From: Clostridium gelidum
Lineage (GTDB): Bacteria; Bacillota; Clostridia; Clostridiales; Clostridiaceae
DNA: 64,000 nucleotides
Assembly (NCBI RefSeq): GCF_019977655.1
Contig: NZ_AP024849.1
Coordinates: 3,071,001 to 3,135,000 of the forward strand
Direction: 5' to 3'
Made by a program: the position numbers and the translations under genes. Position 1 is the stretch's first letter. Each line of letters begins with the position of its first letter. Shown here piece by piece: positions 1 through 8,508 of the stretch. The notes beneath the pieces are model-generated. The model was given only the letters and a program-made list of their open reading frames with translations. It was not told the origin of the DNA and did not search any database.

Positions 1-87
1 CTAAATAATAATATTATTAGAGCATATAGTTGGAATGAAATATTACAAATCATAACTGAAATGTCCAAAGAGAAAAAAGCAGTTTAA
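1..87 (+). CDS. 3' end of an unidentified CDS (partial)
   Basis: The first 84 bases are open in frame 1 and end at TAA (85-87), giving a 28-residue C-terminus that includes YSWNEI and ends EKKAV. A Y/F-S-W-x-x-I stretch near the C-terminus is common in GT-B (family 4) glycosyltransferases, but 28 residues cannot identify a family. A terminator-like hairpin about 120 bp downstream fits the end of a plus-strand unit. The start lies outside the window. Confidence 0.35.
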   Translation, partial: LNNNIIRAYSWNEILQIITEMSKEKKAV

Positions 88-207
88 CTTATGCCATATT
101 CTTATACCCAACTCTTATTGACTTCTTACCATTCTATAACCTTCATTTCTAATATTAACAACTTCTTAAAATTCATTAAGAAATACATATCCTGAATAAA
201 GAATATA

Positions 208-245
208 ATCCTTATAGCAATTATATCAATTACTATAAGGATTTT
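208..245 (+). terminator. Rho-independent terminator-like hairpin
   Basis: A perfect 10-bp inverted repeat (ATCCTTATAG, 208-217; CTATAAGGAT, 233-242) runs into a short T tract. It would end the partial plus-strand CDS at the left edge and also lies just past the stop of the minus-strand gene at 254. Confidence 0.6.
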
Positions 246-253
246 TATAATCT

Positions 254-1792
254 TTACGGATTTTTTATTAGTCCAATAGCTACTCCAAGAAAGCAAAATT
301 GTTGATCTTCTATAATAATAGGTTCGTACATTTCATTTTCTGGCATAAGAGCTATCTTCCCATCCATAATTCTATATGTTTTTAAAGTAGCTTCTCCTTC
401 AATGTCCACTGCAACTATATCTCTAACATTTGGGGTATTTTGCTTACTTATTACTACATAATCTCCATCATAAATGTTTTTATTTATCATAGAATCACCT
501 TTTACTTTAAGCATGAAAACATCTTTAGACTTTCGTATCCATTCTTTTGGCAAATAGTAATTATCTTCAATAGAATCATTCATAAGAATTGGACTTCCTG
601 CTGCAATTTCATTAAATACTGGAATGCTTAAGACATCTTCCACTTTTTCCTCAGTTCCATTGTATTCAATGTAAATTTCATCTACAGATCCAGAATCTTT
701 TATAAATTTATGAGATACATTTCTTTTTAAGTCTATATATTCAATAGTATCTAAAGTCAAAGCTGACTTATCTAAATTATCTTTTATATTATTTTCAGCT
801 TGTGCTTGTTCAATTTTATCAGATGTTTTTATTTTATTCATTTTAGCTTCTTCTTCAATAAAAATAGCCTTTAAAGAAATACTTTTCCCCTTCATATCAT
901 ACCCTAATGTAGCAAAAGATCGTCCCTTTGTAAGATATGCATAAGGATTATTATATTGCATCATATCAATTACAAAGGTTATGCTTGAATAAGTTTTTTC
1001 ATTATATAGTGCTTTTAAAAAATCTATTTGAACCTTCGTTAAATCTTGGCAACTATCTATAAAAATATGAGTATAATTCTTACTTGGATTTTTTTGAGCT
1101 TCTTCTAGAGCTATAAGTTCCATATCTTTATGATCTATCTTATTTACCTTTTTTAAATTATTATTATACTCAACTAAAATTTCAAATACAACTTGTCTCT
1201 GTTTGGAATTTTTTCTAAGAATTTTAGGGACATTATTACTTGAGTTACTTACTCTATAAGGTCTATTGGCAGTCTTATATTCTTCAATATTTATATAATC
1301 ACAAGATTTTATCCACTTGATTTCTTCTTGTATAAACTCTATAAATGCAATATTTAGTATATTAATCTTATTATTTTCATATTTCTTAGCTATAATCTTT
1401 ATTGCTTCTTCAAGCGTATTTTTACATTCTGTAATAGATGCAATAGCAACTTTCTTTTTGTTAGATTTATTATATTGATTAAAATAATAAATCATTAAAG
1501 AATCTACTGTACTCATTTCTAATTTGTAACTATTATCTTCATCAAAAAAACTATTCTGATGATATTTTTCATCTGCTATGTTTTCATAAATAAATGATAC
1601 ATTTTTTAAAACTTCTTCATTATTAGTTGCTATAAGTAGCTTATCATCTTTGGATATGCAATACTTATTAAGTAATGTGGGTATCTTATTAATAAATGCA
1701 GTAGTCTTTCCAGTGCCAGCTACACCTTTTATTAACATATGACCGTTAGGCTTATTATTAATTATTTTACTTTGCGCTCTATTAAATTCCAT
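254..1792 (-). CDS. UvrD-like P-loop domain fused to a LexA-type S24 peptidase domain
   Basis: 512 aa. The N-terminal half resembles the first RecA-like domain of superfamily 1 helicases: Gln at residue 7 (Q-motif position) and a Walker A GVAGTGKTT at 23-31. The motif II region reads IDSCQDLT where the family has DExQD, so the catalytic Glu is Ser. Motifs IV-VI of a full helicase are absent. The C-terminal ~120 residues match a LexA/UmuD/CI S24 peptidase: nucleophile in GDSM (Ser434), general-base Lys471 in ATLKTY (37 apart, as in LexA), and an Ala-Gly pair (398-399, AAGSPI) 36 residues before the Ser, where LexA self-cleaves. Inference: a damage-responsive, self-cleaving protein with a probably ATPase-impaired nucleotide-binding domain. 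It is monocistronic with a minus-strand promoter upstream. DNA-binding specificity and role are unknown. Confidence 0.7.
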   Translation of the reverse strand: MEFNRAQSKIINNKPNGHMLIKGVAGTGKTTAFINKIPTLLNKYCISKDDKLLIATNNEEVLKNVSFIYENIADEKYHQNSFFDEDNSYKLEMSTVDSLMIYYFNQYNKSNKKKVAIASITECKNTLEEAIKIIAKKYENNKINILNIAFIEFIQEEIKWIKSCDYINIEEYKTANRPYRVSNSSNNVPKILRKNSKQRQVVFEILVEYNNNLKKVNKIDHKDMELIALEEAQKNPSKNYTHIFIDSCQDLTKVQIDFLKALYNEKTYSSITFVIDMMQYNNPYAYLTKGRSFATLGYDMKGKSISLKAIFIEEEAKMNKIKTSDKIEQAQAENNIKDNLDKSALTLDTIEYIDLKRNVSHKFIKDSGSVDEIYIEYNGTEEKVEDVLSIPVFNEIAAGSPILMNDSIEDNYYLPKEWIRKSKDVFMLKVKGDSMINKNIYDGDYVVISKQNTPNVRDIVAVDIEGEATLKTYRIMDGKIALMPENEMYEPIIIEDQQFCFLGVAIGLIKNP

Positions 1793-1862
1793 GTTTATCC
1801 TCCTTCCATCAGTTTTTTAATTTATAAATATATACCGTGCGAAAATTTTAAACTATTGTGTA

Positions 1863-1892
1863 ATTATACTATATTAAATGATTATGTGTAAA
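1863..1892 (-). promoter_or_regulatory. Putative sigma-A promoter of the helicase/LexA fusion gene
   Basis: Read on the minus strand: TTTACA (1887-1892), an 18-bp spacer, then TATAAT (1863-1868), about 70 bp before the start codon. I see no clear LexA box beside it. Confidence 0.45.
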
Positions 1893-1956
1893 GTTTTGAG
1901 GAATTGTGACTCATTAAATATAAAGATATCTTTATATTTTACAGAATATACAAACG

Positions 1957-1985
1957 TTGTGTTGATTCTTTAAAATATGTATAAT
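1957..1985 (+). promoter_or_regulatory. Putative sigma-A promoter of the HAD phosphatase gene
   Basis: TTGTGT (1957-1962), a 17-bp spacer and a perfect TATAAT (1980-1985), about 70 bp upstream of the start codon. Confidence 0.45.
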
Positions 1986-2054
1986 AAAAAAAGTAAAACT
2001 ATGATACTAAAGTAAAAATATTAAAATTATGGACAAGTACGAAAGGAGAATAAA

Positions 2055-2849
2055 ATGAAACAAAGTATTATATTTTTTGACATTGATGGAACATTATTAA
2101 GCGAAAAAACTTTTACTGTTCCAGATAGTGCTAAAGAAGCTATAAGAAAAACTCAAGAAAATGGACATCTTGTATTTATTAATACAGGTAGACCAATTTT
2201 AGAAATTGATGATTGTATTCAAGATCTTAACTTTGATGGATATGTATGTGGATGTGGGACTTATATAGAATTTAAAAACAAAGAATTATTCCATAGAAGT
2301 CTTGGTGTAAATTTATCAAGACAAATTGTAAGTAAGTTACGTGAATATCATATTGATGCAATATTAGAAGGCAAAAATGGTGTTTACTATGATAATGATA
2401 TAAATATATGTTCTAAAGAGGTACTTAGAATTAAAGCTCGTCATATAAACGTAGGTTTTTATAAAGGACAAACCTTTGATGATTCTGATATTGATTTTGA
2501 TAAATTAGTTATTTGGAATAATGAATCTAGTGATTTTGAAGCTTTTCATAATGAATTTGAAAATACCCTTGAATTTATACACCGTGGTGAAGATTTTTAT
2601 GAATTAGTGCCACTCGGATTTTCAAAAGCAACTGGGATAAAATATTTAATAGAGCACTTAGATATTCCCCACCAAAATACATATGCAATTGGTGATAGTA
2701 CCAATGATTTATCTATGCTTGAATATGTAGAAAATAGTATTGCTATGGGTAATAGTCATCCCCTGCTATTTGATTTAGTTTCTTTTGTTACAAAAGATGT
2801 TGATGAAGATGGAATTTTTTCTGCATTAAAGCACTACAATATAATATAA
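2055..2849 (+). CDS. HAD superfamily (Cof/type IIB) phosphatase
   Basis: 264 aa, the usual length of Cof-type HAD hydrolases, cytosolic sugar-phosphate or flavin-phosphate phosphatases. Motif I is DIDGT with nucleophile Asp9 and acid/base Asp11. Motif II is NTGRP. Motif IV is GDSTND around residue 214, followed by IAMGNSHP, typical of the Cof clade. The type IIB cap lies between. The start follows GAAAGGAG with good spacing. The substrate cannot be read from sequence. A 51-bp piece of this gene (2169-2219) recurs as an orphan fragment at 21396-21446, so this locus took part in a rearrangement. Confidence 0.88.
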   Translation: MKQSIIFFDIDGTLLSEKTFTVPDSAKEAIRKTQENGHLVFINTGRPILEIDDCIQDLNFDGYVCGCGTYIEFKNKELFHRSLGVNLSRQIVSKLREYHIDAILEGKNGVYYDNDINICSKEVLRIKARHINVGFYKGQTFDDSDIDFDKLVIWNNESSDFEAFHNEFENTLEFIHRGEDFYELVPLGFSKATGIKYLIEHLDIPHQNTYAIGDSTNDLSMLEYVENSIAMGNSHPLLFDLVSFVTKDVDEDGIFSALKHYNII

Positions 2850-2881
2850 AATCTGATAGTTAAACCTTGAAATATTTTTTT

Positions 2882-2921
2882 AAAAAAGTAGGTAGTTTTG
2901 TGTAAAAACAAAACTATCCAC
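2882..2921 (-). terminator. Minus-strand terminator of a decayed gene
   Basis: Near-perfect 13-bp arms (2888-2900; 2909-2921) around an 8-base loop. The T tract lies on the minus strand (A run at 2882-2887), so it serves the decayed minus-strand gene next to it. Confidence 0.5.
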
Positions 2922-2942
2922 ATAATTACAACTTCAAAAGTA

Positions 2943-3127
2943 GTTTCAGGATAGCGTCTTAATTCTTTATCACAAATATCTCCTTGAACAAGTGTATATC
3001 TTTTACCATCTCCTATTAACTTAAGATTTTCTAAATTTCCTCCATAAGTTAATTTATCTAAATTTATTAAATATAAAATAATATTTGCTACTATAAATCC
3101 TGCTCCACCTGTAACTAAATATGTCTT
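2943..3127 (-). pseudogene. Relic of dTDP-glucose 4,6-dehydratase (RfbB) N-terminus
   Basis: The minus strand encodes an open stretch beginning KTYLVTGGAGFI, then INLDKLTYGGNLENLK, then KRYT-VQGDICDKEL, in the order of the RfbB N-terminus. It is not a working gene: there is no start codon, the third glycine of the Rossmann G-x-x-G-x-x-G is Val, residues between the first beta strand and INLDKLTY are missing, and similarity stops after about 60 residues with no catalytic region. Its own terminator survives downstream. It suggests the surface-polysaccharide island once carried nucleotide-sugar synthesis genes. Confidence 0.7.
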
Positions 3128-3319
3128 CGTTGATTACACCAACCTCTACTTCTGGAACTTATTTATAATTGGTAATTGTCTTTTTTACGCATTTTCCTGT
3201 CTTATGATAAAATCCACGTTTAATTCATAATCCAATACCTATCGTCCCTTCTTAATTTTGTCATTATAAAGTATAAAACTTATTAGGTACCTCTTATCAG
3301 AAAATTCATATGATGTATT

Positions 3320-3478
3320 GTAATTAGTCTTTTTGTGATTGTTAAAATGAACACGATTCTATTTAAAAGTGAATGGAATTCATTGAAGATTATATGCATG
3401 AAATCAATATTGTTAGATACTGACTCAACTAATAATATTGTTGAATTAACAAAAAATATATTTATAACGTATTTTTAA
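3320..3478 (+). pseudogene. Relic of a family 2 glycosyltransferase N-terminus
   Basis: This 52-codon open stretch has no usable start (an in-frame TGA lies just upstream) and ends at TAA. It aligns without gaps to the N-terminus of the GT2 gene at 11053-12129: ISL-x-x-IVK, then NS-x-K, then LDTDSTNN against IDTGSTDN, with 15 of 38 positions identical. The Asp in the nucleotide-sugar pocket survives but the rest has drifted. It looks like a truncated old copy of a GT2-TPR gene just upstream of the active cluster. Confidence 0.55.
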
Positions 3479-3535
3479 ATTTGATTGATAATTTTTAAGT
3501 AGAAAGAAACTATTTATTTGAGGGGGTTTTGAAAA

Positions 3536-5053
3536 ATGTCAAATGACCCAATACCAACAGTCACTATTAATAAATCTAGCTCACCTCGCCCATTACGAAT
3601 TGTACACGTTGCACCCGATTGGTATCCTGTTCCGCCTCAAAACTATGGCGGAATTGAAAGGGTTGTCTATGACCTCACCGAAGAGCTCGTAAACCTAGGC
3701 CACGAGGTATATCTTTATGCCCCAAAAGGAAGCAAAAGTAGTGCTATAATTATTAATTATGAGCATACTAGTCCAAGTTCAGAAAGTATCGCTGAGTTTG
3801 TTTTAAAGACACTGCCTGATAATGTTGATATAATACATGATCATACTCATGACTCAGTTATAGGACGAAGAAAGCTCCCTATTCCAACAGTTTGTACTAT
3901 GCATAATGCTATATCTAATCCTGTTGACTACCCTGTTTACGTGAGTAATAGAGCATTAAATGTTATTGGTAATGATTATGGATTTTTTGTTTACAATGGT
4001 ATAGATCTTGCTGAATATCAATTTTCTGAAGTTAAGGAAGATTATCTTCTATTTTTAGGATTGGTAGCCTGGTATAAAGGGATAAACTATGCAATAGATG
4101 TTGCTGAGAAGACCAATCAAAAGCTTAAAATAGCTGGTCCAATTTACAACTACGAATATTACACTAAAGAAATTGAGCCAAGAATTAAAAATAATCCTAA
4201 TATTGAATACGTAGGTGAAGTAGGTGGACAGCAAAAGCAAGATTTATTTAAGAAAGCAAAGTGCTTTCTTTTTCCAACCTCTTGGGAAGAACCTTTTGGT
4301 CTTGTAATGATTGAAGCTATGGCTTGTGGTACACCTGTACTTGCCTTTTCTAATGGTTCAGTTCCAGAAGTTATGCAAGGATTTCCAAATCTTATCTGCT
4401 CTTCTGTAGATGAAATGATACAAAAATTAAATACCAATCAATTTCCAGATGCTAATCTACTTCGTAATTATGTAGAGGGTCATTTCAGCAGAAATACTAT
4501 GGCAAGAGAATATCTAAAGCTATATAATAAACTACTCTTGGAGCAAGTTAACTATAATTATGGAAATAAGTTAAAAGAAATCGGAAATTTCACTGAGGCT
4601 ATTGAATATTATAAGAAATTTCTGTCCGCAGAAGAACTTCCTAAAAGATATAAAATAAAAGTTTGCTATGAAATAGCTGATATTTACTACAATTTAAATG
4701 ATATAGAAAATGAAAGAAAATTTATATTTAAGTCTTTTGAATATGGCACTCCTCATGCTGAATTCTGCTGCAGACTTGGATATGAGTTTTTAGAAAATAA
4801 TGAGATTGACAATTCAACATTTTGGTATAATTTGGCTACTAATTTAGATATACCTAAAGAAAAGGAAGAAATAATAATAGACTCTTGCTGGACTTGGTTA
4901 CCACATATTCAATTATGTGTATGTTACTATAAATTGGGTGATTACCAAAAGTCCTACGAGCATAATGAAATAGCACGTTCTTTTATACCAACAGATGAAA
5001 GGGTATTATATAATAAATCGTTATTGGAGGGGATTTTGAAAAATGATAAATAA
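3536..5053 (+). CDS. GT-B (family 4) glycosyltransferase with C-terminal TPR-like module, copy 1
   Basis: 505 aa. After a ~19-residue leader the protein has the GT4 N-terminal signature RIVHVAP with GGIE (glycine-rich acceptor loop). The donor-binding signature EEPFGLVMIEAMACG lies around residues 251-265, with the family's E-x7-E pattern. From about residue 345 to the end are TPR-like helical repeats (GNFTEAIEYYKKFL, then GDYQKSYEHNEIAR). Such enzymes transfer a sugar from a nucleotide-sugar donor in the cytosol. It is followed by a paralogue overlapping by 11 bp and then by a GT2 gene, a three-gene operon just upstream of the collagen-like gene. Inference: it decorates the Thr-rich collagen-like spore protein. 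Start chosen after GAGGGGG. Confidence 0.8.
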   Translation: MSNDPIPTVTINKSSSPRPLRIVHVAPDWYPVPPQNYGGIERVVYDLTEELVNLGHEVYLYAPKGSKSSAIIINYEHTSPSSESIAEFVLKTLPDNVDIIHDHTHDSVIGRRKLPIPTVCTMHNAISNPVDYPVYVSNRALNVIGNDYGFFVYNGIDLAEYQFSEVKEDYLLFLGLVAWYKGINYAIDVAEKTNQKLKIAGPIYNYEYYTKEIEPRIKNNPNIEYVGEVGGQQKQDLFKKAKCFLFPTSWEEPFGLVMIEAMACGTPVLAFSNGSVPEVMQGFPNLICSSVDEMIQKLNTNQFPDANLLRNYVEGHFSRNTMAREYLKLYNKLLLEQVNYNYGNKLKEIGNFTEAIEYYKKFLSAEELPKRYKIKVCYEIADIYYNLNDIENERKFIFKSFEYGTPHAEFCCRLGYEFLENNEIDNSTFWYNLATNLDIPKEKEEIIIDSCWTWLPHIQLCVCYYKLGDYQKSYEHNEIARSFIPTDERVLYNKSLLEGILKNDK

Positions 5054-6548
5054 CACAACAGAAACAGATACTATTAATAAAACCAATTTATCTAGACCAT
5101 TACGAATTGTACAAGTTGCACCAGGTTATTATCTTGTTCCACCTCCTAAATATGGTGGAGCCGAAAAAGTTATCTATGACCTAACTGAACAGCTTGTAAA
5201 ACTTGGTCATCAGGTATATCTTTATGCACCTAAAGGAAGCAAAAGCAGTGCTGAAATTATTAATTACGAGGATACTAATCCAAGTCCACAAAGTATTGCT
5301 GATTTTGTACAAAAGACACTGCCTGAAAATATTGATATAATTCATGACCATACCATTGACTCAGTTGTTGGTCTTAGAAAACTTGATATTCCAACAATTT
5401 GCACTATTCATGCTCGACGATACAATTCCGTTGATTATCCTGTTTATGTAAGTAATAGTTCCTTGAATATTATTGGTAAGAATTATGGGTTTTTCGTCTA
5501 CAATGGCATAGATCTTAATGAATATCAATTTTCTGAGGTTAAGGAAGATTATCTCCTCTTTTTAGGATTAGTGAACTGGCATAAAGGCATAAACTATGCT
5601 ATAGATGTTGCTGAAAAAACCAATAAAAAACTGATAATAGCTGGTCCAATTTGCAACTACGATTACTACACCAATCATGTTGAGCCGAGAATTAAAAAGA
5701 ATCCAAACATTCAATACATTGGTGAAGTAGGTGGACAACAAAAGCAGGATCTACTAAAAAAAGCAAAATGCTTACTTTTCCCAACATCTTGGGAGGAACC
5801 TTTTGGTCTTGTAATGATTGAAGCTATGGCTTGTGGTACACCTATACTTGCCTTTCCAAATGGAGCAGTTCCTGAAGTTATGGAAGGTTTTCAAAATCTA
5901 ATCTGCTCTTCTGTAAATGAAATGGTGGAAAAACTAAATAGTAATCAATTTCCTGAAGCAAAGTTGCTTCGTGAATATGTAGCCGATCATTTCAGCAAAG
6001 ATACCATGGCCAGAGAATATATAAGACTATATAATCAATTACTTACCGAAGAAGTCAACTATAATTATGGAAATAAGTTAAAACAAATAGGAAATTTCAC
6101 TGAGGCTATTGAATATTATAAGAAATTTTTGCTCAGAGAAGAGCTTCCTAAAAGGCATAAAATAAAAGTTTGCTATGAAATAGCTGATATTTACTACGAT
6201 TTAAAGGATACAGAAAAAGAAAGAAAATTCATATTCAAGTCTTTTGAATATGACATTCCTCGTGCTGAATTCTGCTGCAGACTTGGATTTGAGTTTTTGC
6301 AAAATAATGAGATTAAGAAAGCAACTTTTTGGTATAGTTTAGCAACCCAATTAGAGATGCCTAAAACAAATGATGAAATAATATTTGAAAGTTGTTGGAC
6401 TTGGTTACCTCATATTCAATTATGTGTATGTTACTATAAATTAGGAAATTACCAAAAGTCCTACGAGCATAATGAAATAGCACGTTCTTTTATGCCAATG
6501 GATGAAAGGATATTATATAACAAATCATTATTAGAGAGTGGATTTTGA
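5043..6548 (+). CDS. GT-B (family 4) glycosyltransferase with C-terminal TPR-like module, copy 2
   Basis: 501 aa tandem paralogue of the preceding gene, collinear throughout: RIVQVAP, GGAE, EEPFGLVMIEAMACG, then the same TPR-like C-terminus with SFEYDIPRAEFCCRLG. The start overlaps the end of copy 1 by 11 bp and keeps the same leader (GGAGGGG, then TTTTGAAAA before ATG), so the duplication probably included the ribosome site. Divergence is greatest in the acceptor-side N-terminal half, as expected if the two copies add different sugars or act on different acceptors (inference). It overlaps the next reading frame at its 3' end. Confidence 0.8.
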   Translation: MINNTTETDTINKTNLSRPLRIVQVAPGYYLVPPPKYGGAEKVIYDLTEQLVKLGHQVYLYAPKGSKSSAEIINYEDTNPSPQSIADFVQKTLPENIDIIHDHTIDSVVGLRKLDIPTICTIHARRYNSVDYPVYVSNSSLNIIGKNYGFFVYNGIDLNEYQFSEVKEDYLLFLGLVNWHKGINYAIDVAEKTNKKLIIAGPICNYDYYTNHVEPRIKKNPNIQYIGEVGGQQKQDLLKKAKCLLFPTSWEEPFGLVMIEAMACGTPILAFPNGAVPEVMEGFQNLICSSVNEMVEKLNSNQFPEAKLLREYVADHFSKDTMAREYIRLYNQLLTEEVNYNYGNKLKQIGNFTEAIEYYKKFLLREELPKRHKIKVCYEIADIYYDLKDTEKERKFIFKSFEYDIPRAEFCCRLGFEFLQNNEIKKATFWYSLATQLEMPKTNDEIIFESCWTWLPHIQLCVCYYKLGNYQKSYEHNEIARSFMPMDERILYNKSLLESGF

Positions 6549-6561
6549 AAGGAGGATGAAC

Positions 6562-8091
6562 ATGTCATCAAATAATACTCCACTATTGACACTTCACCTA
6601 TTTATTTTAAGTAAGAAATCATTGGATGGATTTGAAGAAATGTTAAAAAGACTTGATGAAGCTGGTATAACGGTGAAACTGTATAAACCTAATGATGCAC
6701 TATTAAATATAAATCCTAAAAATCCTCGTGTATATGTTTCATTGGGCTCAACAGAAAATGAATTTACAACACTATGTAACTTACCTTATCATGAGAGAAA
6801 ACGTTGGATGCATTACAAGTCTCCTGAAGATATTCAACCTTCTCATTTATTTTACTGCTGGCTAAAACGAACGGATCCCCTCCCTGAAAATAAAATAATA
6901 CCAAGCACTCACTTTTCTTCTGACACTCCTTTGGTGTCAATTTTTACAGCTGCCTACAAGTCCAAAGAAAAAATCCAGCGTCCATATCGTTCTTTGTTGA
7001 ATCAGACCTATTCCAATTGGGAATGGGTGATTGTAGATGATTCTGATGATGAGGATGCAACATATAACCAAGACTTACTACCTTTAGATGATCCACGTAT
7101 AAGGCGATATAGACAGGATTGTCGTAATGGCTATATAGGAGCAATCAAACGATATGCAGCAGGTCTATGCACTGGGGAAATTTTAGTAGAAGTAGACCAT
7201 GATGATGAACTAACGCCCAACTGTTTGGAGAAAATCGTCCATACATTTATGCAACATCCTGAATGCGGCTTTGCTTATGGAGATTGTGCAGAGGTCTACG
7301 TAGGGAGCAATAATGCAAATTGGTATGGTTGGGATTGTGGCTTTGGATACGGCATATATTATCGGGTTTGGGTGCATGAAATGAATCGATGGCAAAATAT
7401 ATTAAGAAATACTATTATTAATAGTAGTACCATATGCCATTTAGTTGGTTTACCCAATCACCCTCGTGCGTGGACAAAGGAGTGCTATCATCTACTTGGT
7501 GGCCACCGGGAAGAACTATTAGTTGCAGATGATTATGATATGTTAGTTCGGACTTTTCTTTGTACAAAGTATGCAGCTATTCCAGATTTATTATATATAC
7601 AATATAGGAATGAAAATGGAGACAACTCTACTTTTAGTAGAAATCAGCAAATTCAAATACTAGTAAAAGAACTAAATAGCTATTATGGTGAAAAAATCCA
7701 TACAAGAGTGAAAGAATTGGGTTTACCAGAGTATGTGCCATATAGTCGTGTATGGGAGCGGTCTACTGATGACACTGCTCTTAAATCAGCGAGTATCATT
7801 AATGAAGATTCATCCAAAGTTTCGATGCTGTTTCCAATTCCCTACTCATATCCTGTAATTAAGCATTATCAACTATTTAAGACTCTTCAAAAGGGCATAG
7901 AAACCAACTTTAAAGATATGGAAGTAGTGATTATAGGTCGTGTTCCTAAAGAAATCGAAACTTTTGCGTCGAAGGCGCCCATGGGAGCAATAAGATGGTG
8001 GACAATGGAGCAGTCAGATTCACTAGAAACGTGTATTCTATATGCTAAGTTTTGCTCTTCATGTAAGGAAAAGGTAGTAGTGTTACCCTGA
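6562..8091 (+). CDS. Family 2 (GT-A) glycosyltransferase with extra N-terminal domain
   Basis: 510 codons from the ATG at 6562, chosen because AAAGGAGG sits 6 bases before it; a GTG at 6538 is in frame but has no ribosome site. The N-terminal ~115 residues are unassigned and contain a YVSLGS strand. The GT2 core begins around residue 123 (PLVSIFTAAYKS, NQTYSNWEWVIVDDSDD) and has the metal-binding D-x-D within EVDHDDEL. The C-terminal ~120 residues after the GT core are unassigned. It is the last gene of the three-gene glycosyltransferase operon and is followed by a strong terminator. A role in spore-surface glycan assembly is inferred from position. Confidence 0.78.
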   Translation: MSSNNTPLLTLHLFILSKKSLDGFEEMLKRLDEAGITVKLYKPNDALLNINPKNPRVYVSLGSTENEFTTLCNLPYHERKRWMHYKSPEDIQPSHLFYCWLKRTDPLPENKIIPSTHFSSDTPLVSIFTAAYKSKEKIQRPYRSLLNQTYSNWEWVIVDDSDDEDATYNQDLLPLDDPRIRRYRQDCRNGYIGAIKRYAAGLCTGEILVEVDHDDELTPNCLEKIVHTFMQHPECGFAYGDCAEVYVGSNNANWYGWDCGFGYGIYYRVWVHEMNRWQNILRNTIINSSTICHLVGLPNHPRAWTKECYHLLGGHREELLVADDYDMLVRTFLCTKYAAIPDLLYIQYRNENGDNSTFSRNQQIQILVKELNSYYGEKIHTRVKELGLPEYVPYSRVWERSTDDTALKSASIINEDSSKVSMLFPIPYSYPVIKHYQLFKTLQKGIETNFKDMEVVIIGRVPKEIETFASKAPMGAIRWWTMEQSDSLETCILYAKFCSSCKEKVVVLP

Positions 8092-8174
8092 ACCTTTACG
8101 AGAATGATTTGAACATTCCTTTAAGTTATTTCAAGTTTATTTTAATCACGGTTAGATAAGATACAATAGAATTT

Positions 8175-8226
8175 TCCTCCGCTATAATATGATCAATATT
8201 TTTCATATTATAATGGAGGATTTTTT
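8175..8226 (+). terminator. Strong terminator of the glycosyltransferase operon
   Basis: 18-bp inverted repeat (8175-8192; 8203-8220) beginning TCCTCC and ending GGAGGA, followed by six Ts. The GGAGGA of the descending arm mimics a ribosome site in front of the spurious short ORF at 8227. Confidence 0.85.
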
Positions 8227-8412
8227 ATGGCAATTTATCTTTTAACTTTTTTCTTGTTATTTATTTTCATGTGCCTAAAACCTTCTTTTTATACCGTTTT
8301 TATAATTATAGCAAATGTTTTAGTAAATAAACTTGTTCATCAATTACTACATTATTTTCATTTAAATTTTGTATTTTTATCAATGTTTATGAATAGATTA
8401 TGCGCAATTTGT

Positions 8413-8480
8413 AACATATTATGACACTATCCATAGTATGTAATAACATGGTATGTAATGCATGGTATGTTATTACATAC
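8413..8480 (+). promoter_or_regulatory. Candidate mother-cell promoter and inverted repeat upstream of the collagen-like gene
   Basis: Seen: a 14-bp perfect inverted repeat (GTATGTAATAACAT, 8436-8449; its complement, 8467-8480), with a third related half-copy between the arms. Overlapping it is CATAGTAT (8432-8439), which fits the sigma-K -10 pattern CATAnnnT, with AACA 15 bases upstream (8413-8416). Sigma-K drives late spore coat and exosporium genes, so this fits the downstream gene; the promoter call is inference. Confidence 0.35.
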
Positions 8481-8508
8481 CATCGTTCAAAGGAGGTTAT
8501 AATATATT

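Noticed and set aside
8227..8424. 65-codon hydrophobic ORF on the plus strand
   Set aside because: Its apparent ribosome site (GGAGGA) is the descending arm of a strong terminator followed by six Ts, leaving no room for real initiation; composition follows AT-rich intergenic DNA.
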